Shown here: piece after piece, positions 8,234-15,665 of the stretch
How positions within the stretch are numbered: the stretch's first letter is position 1
Layout of the letters: each line of letters starts with the position of its first letter
Origin: Candidatus Eisenbergiella merdipullorum
Lineage (GTDB): Bacteria > Bacillota > Clostridia > Lachnospirales > Lachnospiraceae
Length of the DNA stretch: 64,000 nucleotides
Direction: 5' to 3'
Assembly (NCBI GenBank): GCA_019118445.1
Contig: DWYY01000045.1
Span: 1 to 64,000, forward strand
Translations under genes and position numbers: made by a program
The notes under the pieces: generated by a model
Databases searched by the model: none
Told to the model about the DNA's origin: nothing
The model's input: only the letters and a program-made list of their open reading frames with translations

Positions 8234-8291
8234 GCCGGTTATGCTCTCCCGCGCCTTTCTTACAAAAAAATCCCGCCCTGGCGCATGCAGC

Positions 8292-9074
8292 CTACAATTC
8301 TTCCTGGGCGTAGTTCATGACGCTTTCAAAAGAAAGGCGGCCGCCGTAAAGATCCAACGCGCTTCCCACCGTGATATGGATCCGGTTTCTTCCCAGCTCC
8401 TTGATGCTCCTGATATCCTCCAGAGAACGGATGCCGCCCGCATAGGTGATGGGAATCCTGTTCCAGCGTCCGAGCATGGTCACCAGGTCCTTCTCTATTC
8501 CGCATACCTTTCCCTCCACGTCCACCGCGTGGATCAGAAATTCATCGCAGAAAGACGCCAGCATATCCAGCACATCCTCGTTCAGGATGACGCGGGTATA
8601 TTTCTGCCATCTGTCGGTCATGATATAATATGAGCCGTCTTTTTTTCTGCAGCTCAGATCCAGAACAAGCTTCTTCTTTCCCACGGCATCCAGAAGCCGA
8701 TTCAGATTTTCATAGGAGATCGTGCCGTCGCGGAAAACATAGGAGGTTACGATCACATGAGATGCTCCCGCGTCGAGATATTCCGCAGCATTTTCCGCCG
8801 TGATCCCGCCGCCCGCCTGAAGGCCGCCCGGATATGCCTTCAGCGCTTCCAATGCCTGTCTGCGCGACGCTTCATAAAAGGAGCTGTTTTTTGCATTTAA
8901 GATGATCACATGGCCGTTTTTCAGACCTTTTTCTTTAAAAAGGGAAGCATACCACACCGCAGATTTTTCGGAAACAAAATTTTCCTGCGCCTGATCGCTG
9001 AGGTCTGCCACGCTCCCTCCAACAAGCTGCTTCACCTTTCCGTTATGAATATCGATACAGGGCCTGAACTCCAT
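8292..9074 (-). CDS. hisA: Phosphoribosylformimino-AICAR-P isomerase, eukaryotic-type HisA
   Basis: Predicted to catalyse the Amadori rearrangement of ProFAR to PRFAR in histidine biosynthesis (TIM barrel). The sequence MEFRPCIDIHNGKVKQLVGG, the loop GGLQAGGGITAENA, the central LSCRKKDGSYYIMTDRWQ and the late ITYAGGIRSLEDI match the fungal/plant HIS6-like subfamily better than ordinary bacterial HisA, which normally starts IPAIDLxxGKxVRL. Length is 260 residues, typical of this subfamily. It stands alone, with no other his gene near, whereas bacterial hisA usually lies in a his operon. The ATG at 9074 has GGAGGTAAAA directly upstream, so the ORF-track start at 9086 was rejected. Confidence 0.85.
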   Translation of the reverse strand: MEFRPCIDIHNGKVKQLVGGSVADLSDQAQENFVSEKSAVWYASLFKEKGLKNGHVIILNAKNSSFYEASRRQALEALKAYPGGLQAGGGITAENAAEYLDAGASHVIVTSYVFRDGTISYENLNRLLDAVGKKKLVLDLSCRKKDGSYYIMTDRWQKYTRVILNEDVLDMLASFCDEFLIHAVDVEGKVCGIEKDLVTMLGRWNRIPITYAGGIRSLEDIRSIKELGRNRIHITVGSALDLYGGRLSFESVMNYAQEEL

Positions 9075-9341
9075 TTTTACCTCCATGTTGAAGCGTCTTA
9101 CGCTGAAATTTTTTCATAAAAATTACCTATATTTTACATGAAAATCTTTTCCCTGACAATTCTTTTTTCCTCCCAGTTTTTCCTTCCTCCTTCCACCGGA
9201 TAAAGGAATCATTATTGAACATACTAAATACCGGACAATGCTTTTGTTCACGGGCCGTCCAAAAGCCCGGATATAGAAAAAGAAGCGAAAGCTGAGGATC
9301 CTCTTTTCTTCAGCGGGAAACGCTTCGGAATGGAGGTAAAT

Positions 9342-9830
9342 ATGAAAAGGCGGAACAAAATATTTCCCTTGGTCCTGGGCCTCATGATGCTTATCTGTAT
9401 GGCTGCCTGCGGAAGGAAAGAACAGAACGCAGACGATATGGCAAACAACATGACAGAAACTTCTCAGGCCGCTGATGAGACGCACAGCGATGCCGGTACT
9501 GCCGGAAATGAAACCGGAGAAACCAACGGGATCAACGGAAGTAATCTCGGGACCACCGGGGAACCTGCCACGGAGACCATGGATGAAACCGCCGGCGGAA
9601 ACAGCACTGCCAATGAAAGCTCCGGAATCATAGATGATACGGGCAATGTCATAGACGATGCGGGAAATGCCGTGGGCGACGCGGCGGATGATGCCGGAAA
9701 CGCCGTCAGGGATGCAGCGGACGACGCTGGAGATGTTGCCCGCGATGTGATCGATGGCGCAGGCGATGTGGTCAGAGACGCTGCGGAAGGCGTTTCTGAC
9801 GGAGTAAAAGATATGACCGGTACAAAATAA
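9342..9830 (+). CDS. Lipoprotein with amphipathic alanine/aspartate repeats
   Basis: About 162 residues. The signal peptide MKRRNKIFPLVLGLMMLICM ends in lipobox MAAC, so it should be lipid-anchored outside the cell. A low-complexity Thr/Gly/Asn/Glu linker follows. The last 60 residues are repeats of the type DDAGNAVGDAA and DDAGDVARDVI, an 11-residue amphipathic pattern reminiscent of LEA or YtxH-like proteins. No catalytic motif is visible and function is unknown. GGAGGTAAAT precedes the ATG at 9342, which is preferred over 9330. Confidence 0.75.
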   Translation: MKRRNKIFPLVLGLMMLICMAACGRKEQNADDMANNMTETSQAADETHSDAGTAGNETGETNGINGSNLGTTGEPATETMDETAGGNSTANESSGIIDDTGNVIDDAGNAVGDAADDAGNAVRDAADDAGDVARDVIDGAGDVVRDAAEGVSDGVKDMTGTK

Positions 9831-9863
9831 CAAAAGAAATGTGCGTCTTCGGGCGCACACATG

Positions 9864-9902
9864 AAAAAGGGTGCGCCCGGCTTTCCCGGGTCACCCTTTT
9901 TT
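9864..9902. terminator. Bidirectional intrinsic terminator between convergent genes
   Basis: Long hairpin AAGGGTG..CCCGG / CCCGGG.CACCCTT flanked by an A-run on the left and a T-run on the right. It serves the lipoprotein gene (plus) and fbp (minus). A smaller GTGCG/CGCAC hairpin precedes it. Confidence 0.9.
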
Positions 9903-9943
9903 CTGTCTTGCAGGAATCTGTACTTCTTTTCCTGCCTGCCGGG

Positions 9944-11908
9944 CTATACGCCCTTTTCGATCAGCGTTCCGTCCATATAGGCGGCCAGAAGCTCCTCCAG
10001 GTAGCGGATGCTTTCCTTCAGCTCCGCTCCGATATCCGTATCCGCGACCCGGATGCGGCGCGGTGCGGTTTCCACAATAATGGAATCGGAAATGATGTCC
10101 GACTCTTTGCGGATCGCTGCCTCTGCTGACTCAAAAGGTTCATGCGCCACCAGCGTCATGCCGTGGGAATTGGCCACCAGCGTGTAGCCGGCGATCCCCG
10201 TCTTGCCCTGATAGGCTTTGGAAAAGCCTCCGTCTATGATCAGAAGCTTCCCGCCGCATTTGATCGGCGTATCTCCTTTTTTCAGCTCCACAGGGACATG
10301 GCCGTTGATGATATGGGAAACGGACGGATCAAGTCCGAATTCCTCCAAGATGCGGTTGACCACCGTCTCGTCGTCCGTCAGGCTGTAATAGCTGTTTTTC
10401 TTTTCCGTATGGGTGCTTTTATCTTCCACAAAATAGCGTTCAAAGGTCGCCATTTTGTCCTTTCCAAACACAGGAGACTTGGGGCCGGACCAGATATACC
10501 AGATGATGTCCCGCCCTTTTCCGGCTTCTTCCTTATCCTTGGAATAATAACCCTTCCTCGCATAATGGTCCAGCACGTCATACAGCGCCTTCCCGCAGTA
10601 CTGCGTCCCGAACACGTTCACCTTCAGGAAATTCCCATTTTCGTCCACCGGGACGCAGCCGTGGTAAAGCAGATTGGAGTTATAAACCTTATAAAGGCTG
10701 CCCTTTGAGAACAGGAAACGCACATGACACTGCAGCTTTTCGCAGTGAAGGAAGGCATGGCGGAGCCGTTCCACCACCTGCTCCTCTCCTTCGGTCAGAC
10801 GGTACGGATCGGCGGGGTCCACCGTCGGGAAATCCGTGTCCCGCATAGGATAGCTGACGCCCCCGATGTTCACCGTTTTCTTTTCATAGTCGATCTTGTC
10901 CAGAAGGAGCCTGTCCTCCATGTGAAATTCCGGGCGTCTTTTGATGAGCTGGCCCTCCAGCTTGAACTGAATCATGGTGATGGCCTTATGCATCTTCATG
11001 TCCAGGTCCAGGTCCTTACAGTCGTAGTCGTCGTCATATTTGATGGAAAAAGCGCTGCAGTCCGTATCCGCATAGGTATCCAGGGCAAACGTCGCGAGCG
11101 GGATCAGATTGATCCCATACCCTTCCTCCAGGATATCCAGGTTCCCGTATCTGGCAGAAACGCGGATCACGTTGGCGATACAAGCCGCGTGGCCGCTGGC
11201 CGCCCCCATCCACACCACGTCATGGTTTCCCCACTGGATATCCACAGAATGATAGCTGCCAAGCGTATCCATGATGATATGGGGGCCCTTGCCCCGGTCA
11301 TAGATATCCCCAACGATATGCAGGTGGTCGATGACCAGCCGCTGGATCAGGTTGCAGAGCGCGACAATGAAATCCGGCGCACGCCCGATTCGGATGATGG
11401 TATGGATGATCTCGTTGTAATAGGCTTCCTTGTCCTGCACCTCTTCCTTTTCCGTGATCAGTTCTTCAATAACATAGGAAAAATCAGGCGGCAGGGCCTT
11501 CCTGACCTTGGAACGGGTATACTTGGAAGCCACCCGCTTGGTCATCTGGACCAGCCTGTGCAGGGTGATCTTAAACCAATCCTCCAGGCTTTCCTGATCT
11601 TCCTCCTCCTGCATTACAAGCTCCAGCTTTTCCTTAGGATAGTAGATCAGCGTGGCCAGGCTTCTCTTGTCCCTGCCGGTCAGGGTATTTCCGAATTCTT
11701 CGTCGATCTTACGCTTCACGCTTCCCGATCCATTTTTGAGGACATGGTTGAACTGTTCGCATTCCCCGTGAATATCCGTCAGAAAATGCTCCGTCCCCTT
11801 TGGCAGGCTCATGATGGCCTGCAGATTGATGATCTCCGTCGACGCGGCCGCGATCGTCGGAAACTGTTTAGACAGACTTCTCAGATAATTCAGCTCCAGT
11901 TCTTCCAT
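9944..11908 (-). CDS. fbp: Fructose-1,6-bisphosphatase, class III
   Basis: Gluconeogenic phosphatase converting fructose-1,6-bisphosphate to fructose-6-phosphate. At 654 residues with calcineurin-like metallophosphatase motifs (DIHGE, GDIYDRG, WGNHDVVWMG, INGHVPV) it belongs to the class III family found mainly in Firmicutes and is full length. The start MEELELNYLRSLSKQFP is normal for the family. It is the last gene of the dapA-dapB-fbp run, 61 bp after dapB, so it may be partly controlled by the lysine riboswitch; no separate promoter is evident. A bidirectional terminator follows. Confidence 0.95.
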   Translation of the reverse strand: MEELELNYLRSLSKQFPTIAAASTEIINLQAIMSLPKGTEHFLTDIHGECEQFNHVLKNGSGSVKRKIDEEFGNTLTGRDKRSLATLIYYPKEKLELVMQEEEDQESLEDWFKITLHRLVQMTKRVASKYTRSKVRKALPPDFSYVIEELITEKEEVQDKEAYYNEIIHTIIRIGRAPDFIVALCNLIQRLVIDHLHIVGDIYDRGKGPHIIMDTLGSYHSVDIQWGNHDVVWMGAASGHAACIANVIRVSARYGNLDILEEGYGINLIPLATFALDTYADTDCSAFSIKYDDDYDCKDLDLDMKMHKAITMIQFKLEGQLIKRRPEFHMEDRLLLDKIDYEKKTVNIGGVSYPMRDTDFPTVDPADPYRLTEGEEQVVERLRHAFLHCEKLQCHVRFLFSKGSLYKVYNSNLLYHGCVPVDENGNFLKVNVFGTQYCGKALYDVLDHYARKGYYSKDKEEAGKGRDIIWYIWSGPKSPVFGKDKMATFERYFVEDKSTHTEKKNSYYSLTDDETVVNRILEEFGLDPSVSHIINGHVPVELKKGDTPIKCGGKLLIIDGGFSKAYQGKTGIAGYTLVANSHGMTLVAHEPFESAEAAIRKESDIISDSIIVETAPRRIRVADTDIGAELKESIRYLEELLAAYMDGTLIEKGV

Positions 11909-11969
11909 GGTTCCCTCCCTGCCGTCCGCCGCATCTGCGGCTTTTCTTTTAGCCGTCGGCCTGCGGCGC

Positions 11970-12746
11970 TCAGACTCCGATCACATCGCTCATATCATAC
12001 AGACCCGCAGGTCTGTCCTTTAAAAATTTCGCGCCCTGAAGCGCTCCCTTCGCAAATATGTTTCTGGAATAGGCCCTGTGGGAAAAAGTGATGACTTCAT
12101 CTTCCCCGGCGAAGATCACATCGTGATCGCCCACGATGGTGCCTCCGCGGACAGCGGAGATCCCGATCTCCTTTTCATCCCGCTTCTGCCTTCTCGTGCT
12201 CCTGTCGTACACATAATGATAGGCGCCGTCAAATTCCTCATTGATAGCGTCCGCAAGGGCAATGGCGGTCCCGCTGGGCGCGTCCAGCTTTCTGTTGTGA
12301 TGCTTTTCCACGATCTCAATATCAAAGCCTGCCCCCGCCAGGACGACGGCTGCCTTTTTCAGCAGATTCTCGAGCAGGTTGATACCAAGCGACATGTTCG
12401 CGGACTTGAGGATGGCGGCTTTTTCGGAAACCTCCTTCACCCTGGAAAGCTGTTCCTCGGAAAGGCCAGTGGTGCACAGCACACAGGCCGTTTTCGTCTC
12501 CTCACAGAAGGAAAGGAGTCCGTCCACCGCTTTCGCGGAAGAAAAATCAATGATGACGTCCGCCTCCTGCGTATCGCTTTCCTGATATTCCTTCAGGCTC
12601 TGATATACCGGAAAGGAATATTCTCCGCCCGCAAAAGGGTCCACCCCCGCAACGATCTCAAACTGCCCATCTTCCTCCGCCATGCGCTCTACCACCTGTC
12701 CCATATGTCCGCCGCAGCCGTGTATCAGTATTTTTACCGTATCCAT
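11970..12746 (-). CDS. dapB: 4-hydroxy-tetrahydrodipicolinate reductase
   Basis: Second enzyme of the diaminopimelate/lysine branch, reducing the DapA product with NAD(P)H in the cytoplasm. Visible features are the N-terminal nucleotide-binding glycine motif (ILIHGCGGHMGQVVERMA), the substrate-binding signature EKHHNRKLDAPSGTA, the FSSAKAV segment and a C-terminal SHRAYSRNIFAKGAL region. Length (258 residues) is standard. It starts 24 bp after the dapA stop codon, so the two form an operon under the lysine riboswitch. Confidence 0.96.
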   Translation of the reverse strand: MDTVKILIHGCGGHMGQVVERMAEEDGQFEIVAGVDPFAGGEYSFPVYQSLKEYQESDTQEADVIIDFSSAKAVDGLLSFCEETKTACVLCTTGLSEEQLSRVKEVSEKAAILKSANMSLGINLLENLLKKAAVVLAGAGFDIEIVEKHHNRKLDAPSGTAIALADAINEEFDGAYHYVYDRSTRRQKRDEKEIGISAVRGGTIVGDHDVIFAGEDEVITFSHRAYSRNIFAKGALQGAKFLKDRPAGLYDMSDVIGV

Positions 12747-12770
12747 AGGTTCTTATGCTCCTTCTTTTGA

Positions 12771-13655
12771 TTATAACAGGCCGAAATCCTTCATTGCCGC
12801 TTCCAGCTTCGCCGCGTCGGCATCCTCCATTTCCGTCAGAGGCCTTCTTAACGGTCCCGCTTCCAGCCCCATCAGGTTCATTGCCTTCTTCACGGGAATA
12901 GGATTAACCTCGCAGAACAGGGCGTCCACAAGAGGGATCGCATCTAACTGAATCTTGCAGCTTCCGGCCACATCCCCTTCAAAGAACTTCGCGCACATGT
13001 CATGGGTCTGGCGGGGAGCGATATTGGAAAGGACGGAGATCACACCCTTTGCGCCGAGAGCGAGCATGGGAACCACTTCATTGTCATTTCCGGAATACAG
13101 ATCCACGCAGCCGTCCGCCAGGCTCATCATCTTCGCGATCATGCTGATGTTTGATGTGGCATCCTTGACTCCTACGATGTTGGGGACCTCCCTGCAGAGC
13201 TTCACAACAGTTTCCGGCTGGATCGTCACGCCGGTCCTTCCGGGGATGTTATACAGGAGTACCGGAACATGAATGGAATCCGCAATGATCTTAAAGTGCT
13301 CGTACAGCCCCTTCTGTGTTGCCTTGTTATAATAGGGAGATACCAGAAGAACGCCGTCCACTCCGGCTTTTTCCGCTTCCTGGGACAGATAGACCGCGGT
13401 TTCCGTGCAGTTGGAGCCAGTTCCCGCGATGACAGGGATCCTTCCCGCAGTCTTTTCCACGCAGAAACGGATCACATCCAGATGCTCCTCATGGGTGAGC
13501 GTGGATGCTTCGCCTGTGGTCCCGCAGACCACGATGGCATCCGTGCCTCCAGCGATCTGAGCCTCGATATGCTCCGCAAATTTTTCATAATTGACGCTTC
13601 CGTCCTCGTGAAAAGGCGTGATGATCGCAACGCCCGCTCCTGTAAAAATAGCCAT
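12771..13655 (-). CDS. dapA: 4-hydroxy-tetrahydrodipicolinate synthase
   Basis: Condenses pyruvate with aspartate-semialdehyde, the first committed step to diaminopimelate and lysine. TIM-barrel lyase with GTTGEASTL, the tyrosine segment LLYNIPGRTG and the Schiff-base lysine in IVGVKDATSN. It is 294 residues long, typical. The ORF-track start (14006) runs back through the riboswitch leader. The true start is the ATG at 13655 (MAIFTGAGVAI), preceded by AAGGAGG at ideal spacing. It is the first gene of the dapA-dapB-fbp unit. Confidence 0.97.
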   Translation of the reverse strand: MAIFTGAGVAIITPFHEDGSVNYEKFAEHIEAQIAGGTDAIVVCGTTGEASTLTHEEHLDVIRFCVEKTAGRIPVIAGTGSNCTETAVYLSQEAEKAGVDGVLLVSPYYNKATQKGLYEHFKIIADSIHVPVLLYNIPGRTGVTIQPETVVKLCREVPNIVGVKDATSNISMIAKMMSLADGCVDLYSGNDNEVVPMLALGAKGVISVLSNIAPRQTHDMCAKFFEGDVAGSCKIQLDAIPLVDALFCEVNPIPVKKAMNLMGLEAGPLRRPLTEMEDADAAKLEAAMKDFGLL

Positions 13656-13720
13656 ATATTCCTCCTTATTCCGCACGGTTCTCCTGTCCGTGCCGCCGCA
13701 CCTGGCGGTGTTAAAATGGA

Positions 13721-13740
13721 TTCCGGCAAACCCGCCGGAA
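13721..13740 (-). other. Hairpin in the dapA leader
   Basis: A perfect 7-bp inverted repeat (TTCCGGC / GCCGGAA) between the riboswitch terminator and the dapA ribosome site. A second GC-rich hairpin (CCGCC / GGCGG) follows at about 13694-13709. No T-run, so it is not a terminator; it may affect message stability. Confidence 0.6.
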
Positions 13741-13793
13741 GACGATAATGTTACCTCTGCGGCCATGTGATCCCGGTCTACCCGTAACAGACA

Positions 13794-13833
13794 AAATAAA
13801 ACCGGCCTCCTGGTCGTAAAGAGAAGGGGCCGG
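13794..13833 (-). terminator. Riboswitch expression-platform terminator
   Basis: Minus-strand hairpin CCGGCC ... GGCCGG followed by TTTTATTTT, 16 bases after the closing P1 strand of the lysine riboswitch. This is the expected place for a terminator controlled by lysine binding. Confidence 0.88.
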
Positions 13834-13848
13834 AAAGCATTCCGCTGC

Positions 13849-14015
13849 AGATAGCGCCCCATCCTTTTAGAGATGACAGTCATGCGGCTCTTAACCGTAT
13901 GCCCAAGACTTGAGCCGCAGGCCTCTCTCCTCTTTCGGCGTTCTCCCCTTTCCCTTTTCTTCCTCTGTGCCTGCCACATCCGAAAAGCTACTGATGGATC
14001 ACGCAACCTCTATCT
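13849..14015 (-). ncRNA. Lysine riboswitch (L box)
   Basis: The 167-nt leader begins AGATAGAGG and ends GCGCTATCT, so the ends pair as P1. Conserved L-box elements are visible in order: AGAGGTTGCG, ATCAGTAGC, AGAAAAGGGAAAGGGGAG, ACGCCGAAAGAGG, and a GGGCATACGG / TGACTGTCATCTCT 3' part. It is followed by a terminator and then dapA, so high lysine should stop transcription of dapA, dapB and possibly fbp. Confidence 0.93.
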
Positions 14016-14022
14016 GAAAATT

Positions 14023-14051
14023 ATGATAGCACGGGGACAAACTCATGTCAA
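14023..14051 (-). promoter_or_regulatory. Promoter of the dapA operon
   Basis: Minus-strand TTGACA and TATCAT separated by 17 bp, with the -10 box 8 bases upstream of the riboswitch 5' strand. Confidence 0.85.
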
Positions 14052-14101
14052 CGCAAACGGGAAGAAGAACAGCCTCGCCGTTCTCCTTCCCGTTTTTCGC
14101 T

Positions 14102-14587
14102 TTATTTTACCGTGCGGATCTCCGTCACATAATCTGCGAGAGCACAGATTTCATCAGTGAGAGGAATTCCTGTCATGATAATGTCCGTCTCGTCGTCCCT
14201 GACGCTCAGGACATTCTTCAGGTCCTCCACGGTGATGATGCCGTTGCCGATCAGTCCAAGGACCTCGTCCAGGATGAGCATGTCGCACTCCCCCGTGTTC
14301 AGGACCTTCTTGGCGTAATTCAGGCCGTTCCGGATATTTTTGACCTCATCCTCCTGCTTCTCTTTGGGAAGGGAGCCGAATTCCACATCCGACTTTTCAA
14401 ACCGGAACAGCTTGATCTCCGGCTCCAGCCTGCGCGCGTAGCTGTCCTCCGTCAAGCCCTTTCCCCTGAGGAACTGGATGATCACCACACTGGCTCCCTT
14501 TGCCGCAGCGATCAGGCCGCAGCCGATCGCTGCCGGGGACTTTCCGTGCCCGGTCCCGCCATAAATGTAAACTTTTCCCTCTGCCAT
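14102..14587 (-). CDS. ATP:corrinoid adenosyltransferase, CobO/BtuR family
   Basis: A 161-residue P-loop protein. The Walker A motif GGTGHGKSPAA, the following VVIIQFLRG, and LILDEVLGLIGNGII with a late IIMTGI match cob(I)alamin adenosyltransferases of the CobA/CobO/BtuR type, which transfer an adenosyl group from ATP to corrinoids. It is somewhat shorter than the roughly 190-residue enterobacterial enzyme. No cobalamin genes are adjacent, so pathway placement is by homology only. The ATG at 14587 begins MAEGKVYIYG, right at the beta strand before the P-loop. It could form a transcript with the upstream SSB-like gene, 154 bp away. Confidence 0.82.
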   Translation of the reverse strand: MAEGKVYIYGGTGHGKSPAAIGCGLIAAAKGASVVIIQFLRGKGLTEDSYARRLEPEIKLFRFEKSDVEFGSLPKEKQEDEVKNIRNGLNYAKKVLNTGECDMLILDEVLGLIGNGIITVEDLKNVLSVRDDETDIIMTGIPLTDEICALADYVTEIRTVK

Positions 14588-14740
14588 ATCCTTGCCTCTC
14601 TCACGTATTCTGCGGCTGCGCCGTCTTCCTTACGTATCCCCCGGCCGTACCCGCACAGCCTGCGAAGCGCGGCTTTTGCTGTTTTTTATCATACCATATG
14701 TGTCCATGATACGCAACGTTTATGTGCGGCATCCCATAAA

Positions 14741-15370
14741 CTATTCTTCAATGAGTTCCAGCTTGCTGACGGACACCTCGTAGGCGACTCTCTTTTCAAG
14801 CTGGTCCTCTCCGACCTTCTTCATATATTCGCGGCTCTGGATACGTCCCCATATCTCACAGCGGTCTCCCACGCTGAAACCTCCTGCGAACCTGGCGTTT
14901 CTGCCCCAGCAGATGCAGGGGATATAATCCGACTTTCCATACGGACGGTTTACCGCCAGAAGCACATCGGCGATCTCCCTTCCCAGCGGTGTTTTCCGGT
15001 AAACAGGCTCCTTGCAGATGTACCCATCCAGATAGATCTGATTGGTCTTGGAGCTTTCCTCCAGCTCATCGATGAACTCGATCTCCCTCACAAAAACGGA
15101 AAGGATGAGACGGTTTTTCTTTTCCTCATGACGGTTGTAGGAACGGAACTGGCCAGAAACGCACACATACGCGCCCTTATAGTCCTGTTCCACGTCGATG
15201 AGTCTCTCTGAGATCATCAGTGGGATGATGTCGCAGGACTCACTGAGCCTTGCTACTTCCACGTTCAGCATGTAGAAGCCTTCGCCGAAGATCTCATGGC
15301 TGAACGTAAAATCTCCGACCACCTTTCCCATGATGACTACCTGGTTGTTTTCAATTACCTTATCTGTCAT
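14741..15370 (-). CDS. SSB-like protein with two OB-fold domains
   Basis: A 209-residue protein made of two similar halves. The first (NQVVIMGKVVGDFTFSHEIFGEGFYMLNVEVAR) and the second (NQIYLDGYICKEPVYRKTPLGREIADVLLAVNR, then YIPCICWGRNA) each show the SSB/PriB OB-fold pattern. The second half is the closer match to canonical SSB. The acidic DDxPF-like C-terminal tip of replicative SSB is absent; it ends VSKLELIEE. It is therefore probably an accessory single-strand DNA-binding protein of the kind seen in Lachnospiraceae. It is divergent from typA. Confidence 0.75.
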   Translation of the reverse strand: MTDKVIENNQVVIMGKVVGDFTFSHEIFGEGFYMLNVEVARLSESCDIIPLMISERLIDVEQDYKGAYVCVSGQFRSYNRHEEKKNRLILSVFVREIEFIDELEESSKTNQIYLDGYICKEPVYRKTPLGREIADVLLAVNRPYGKSDYIPCICWGRNARFAGGFSVGDRCEIWGRIQSREYMKKVGEDQLEKRVAYEVSVSKLELIEE

Positions 15371-15532
15371 TTTCTGTTCTCCCTTCTTGGGCGCCGGAAT
15401 GCCGGGCCGCTTTTAAGAATTTTTTCCTGTATGTATTATCAGTTTATGGCCGTATTCTTTTTTTCAGAACAAACAAAGGTCGTCCGATTCCCGGTTTCTT
15501 CGACAAAATAGCGCGTTTTTTCTTCCTAGGTG

Positions 15533-15561
15533 TTGCAAGTTGCCTGCCGGAATGCTATACT
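15533..15561 (+). promoter_or_regulatory. Promoter of typA
   Basis: TTGCAA and TATACT with 17-bp spacing, giving a leader of about 100 nt before the typA start codon. No further structured element was recognised in the rest of the 295-bp divergent gap. Confidence 0.75.
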
Positions 15562-15665
15562 TATTTAGTTTGAGCAGTTGTAAATCGGTAAAGAAATATT
15601 TTTTTTGGCGTCTGCGCATATACTGCCGCATGACGCCGGCTTTTCAGGAAGTGAGAGGAAATTCT

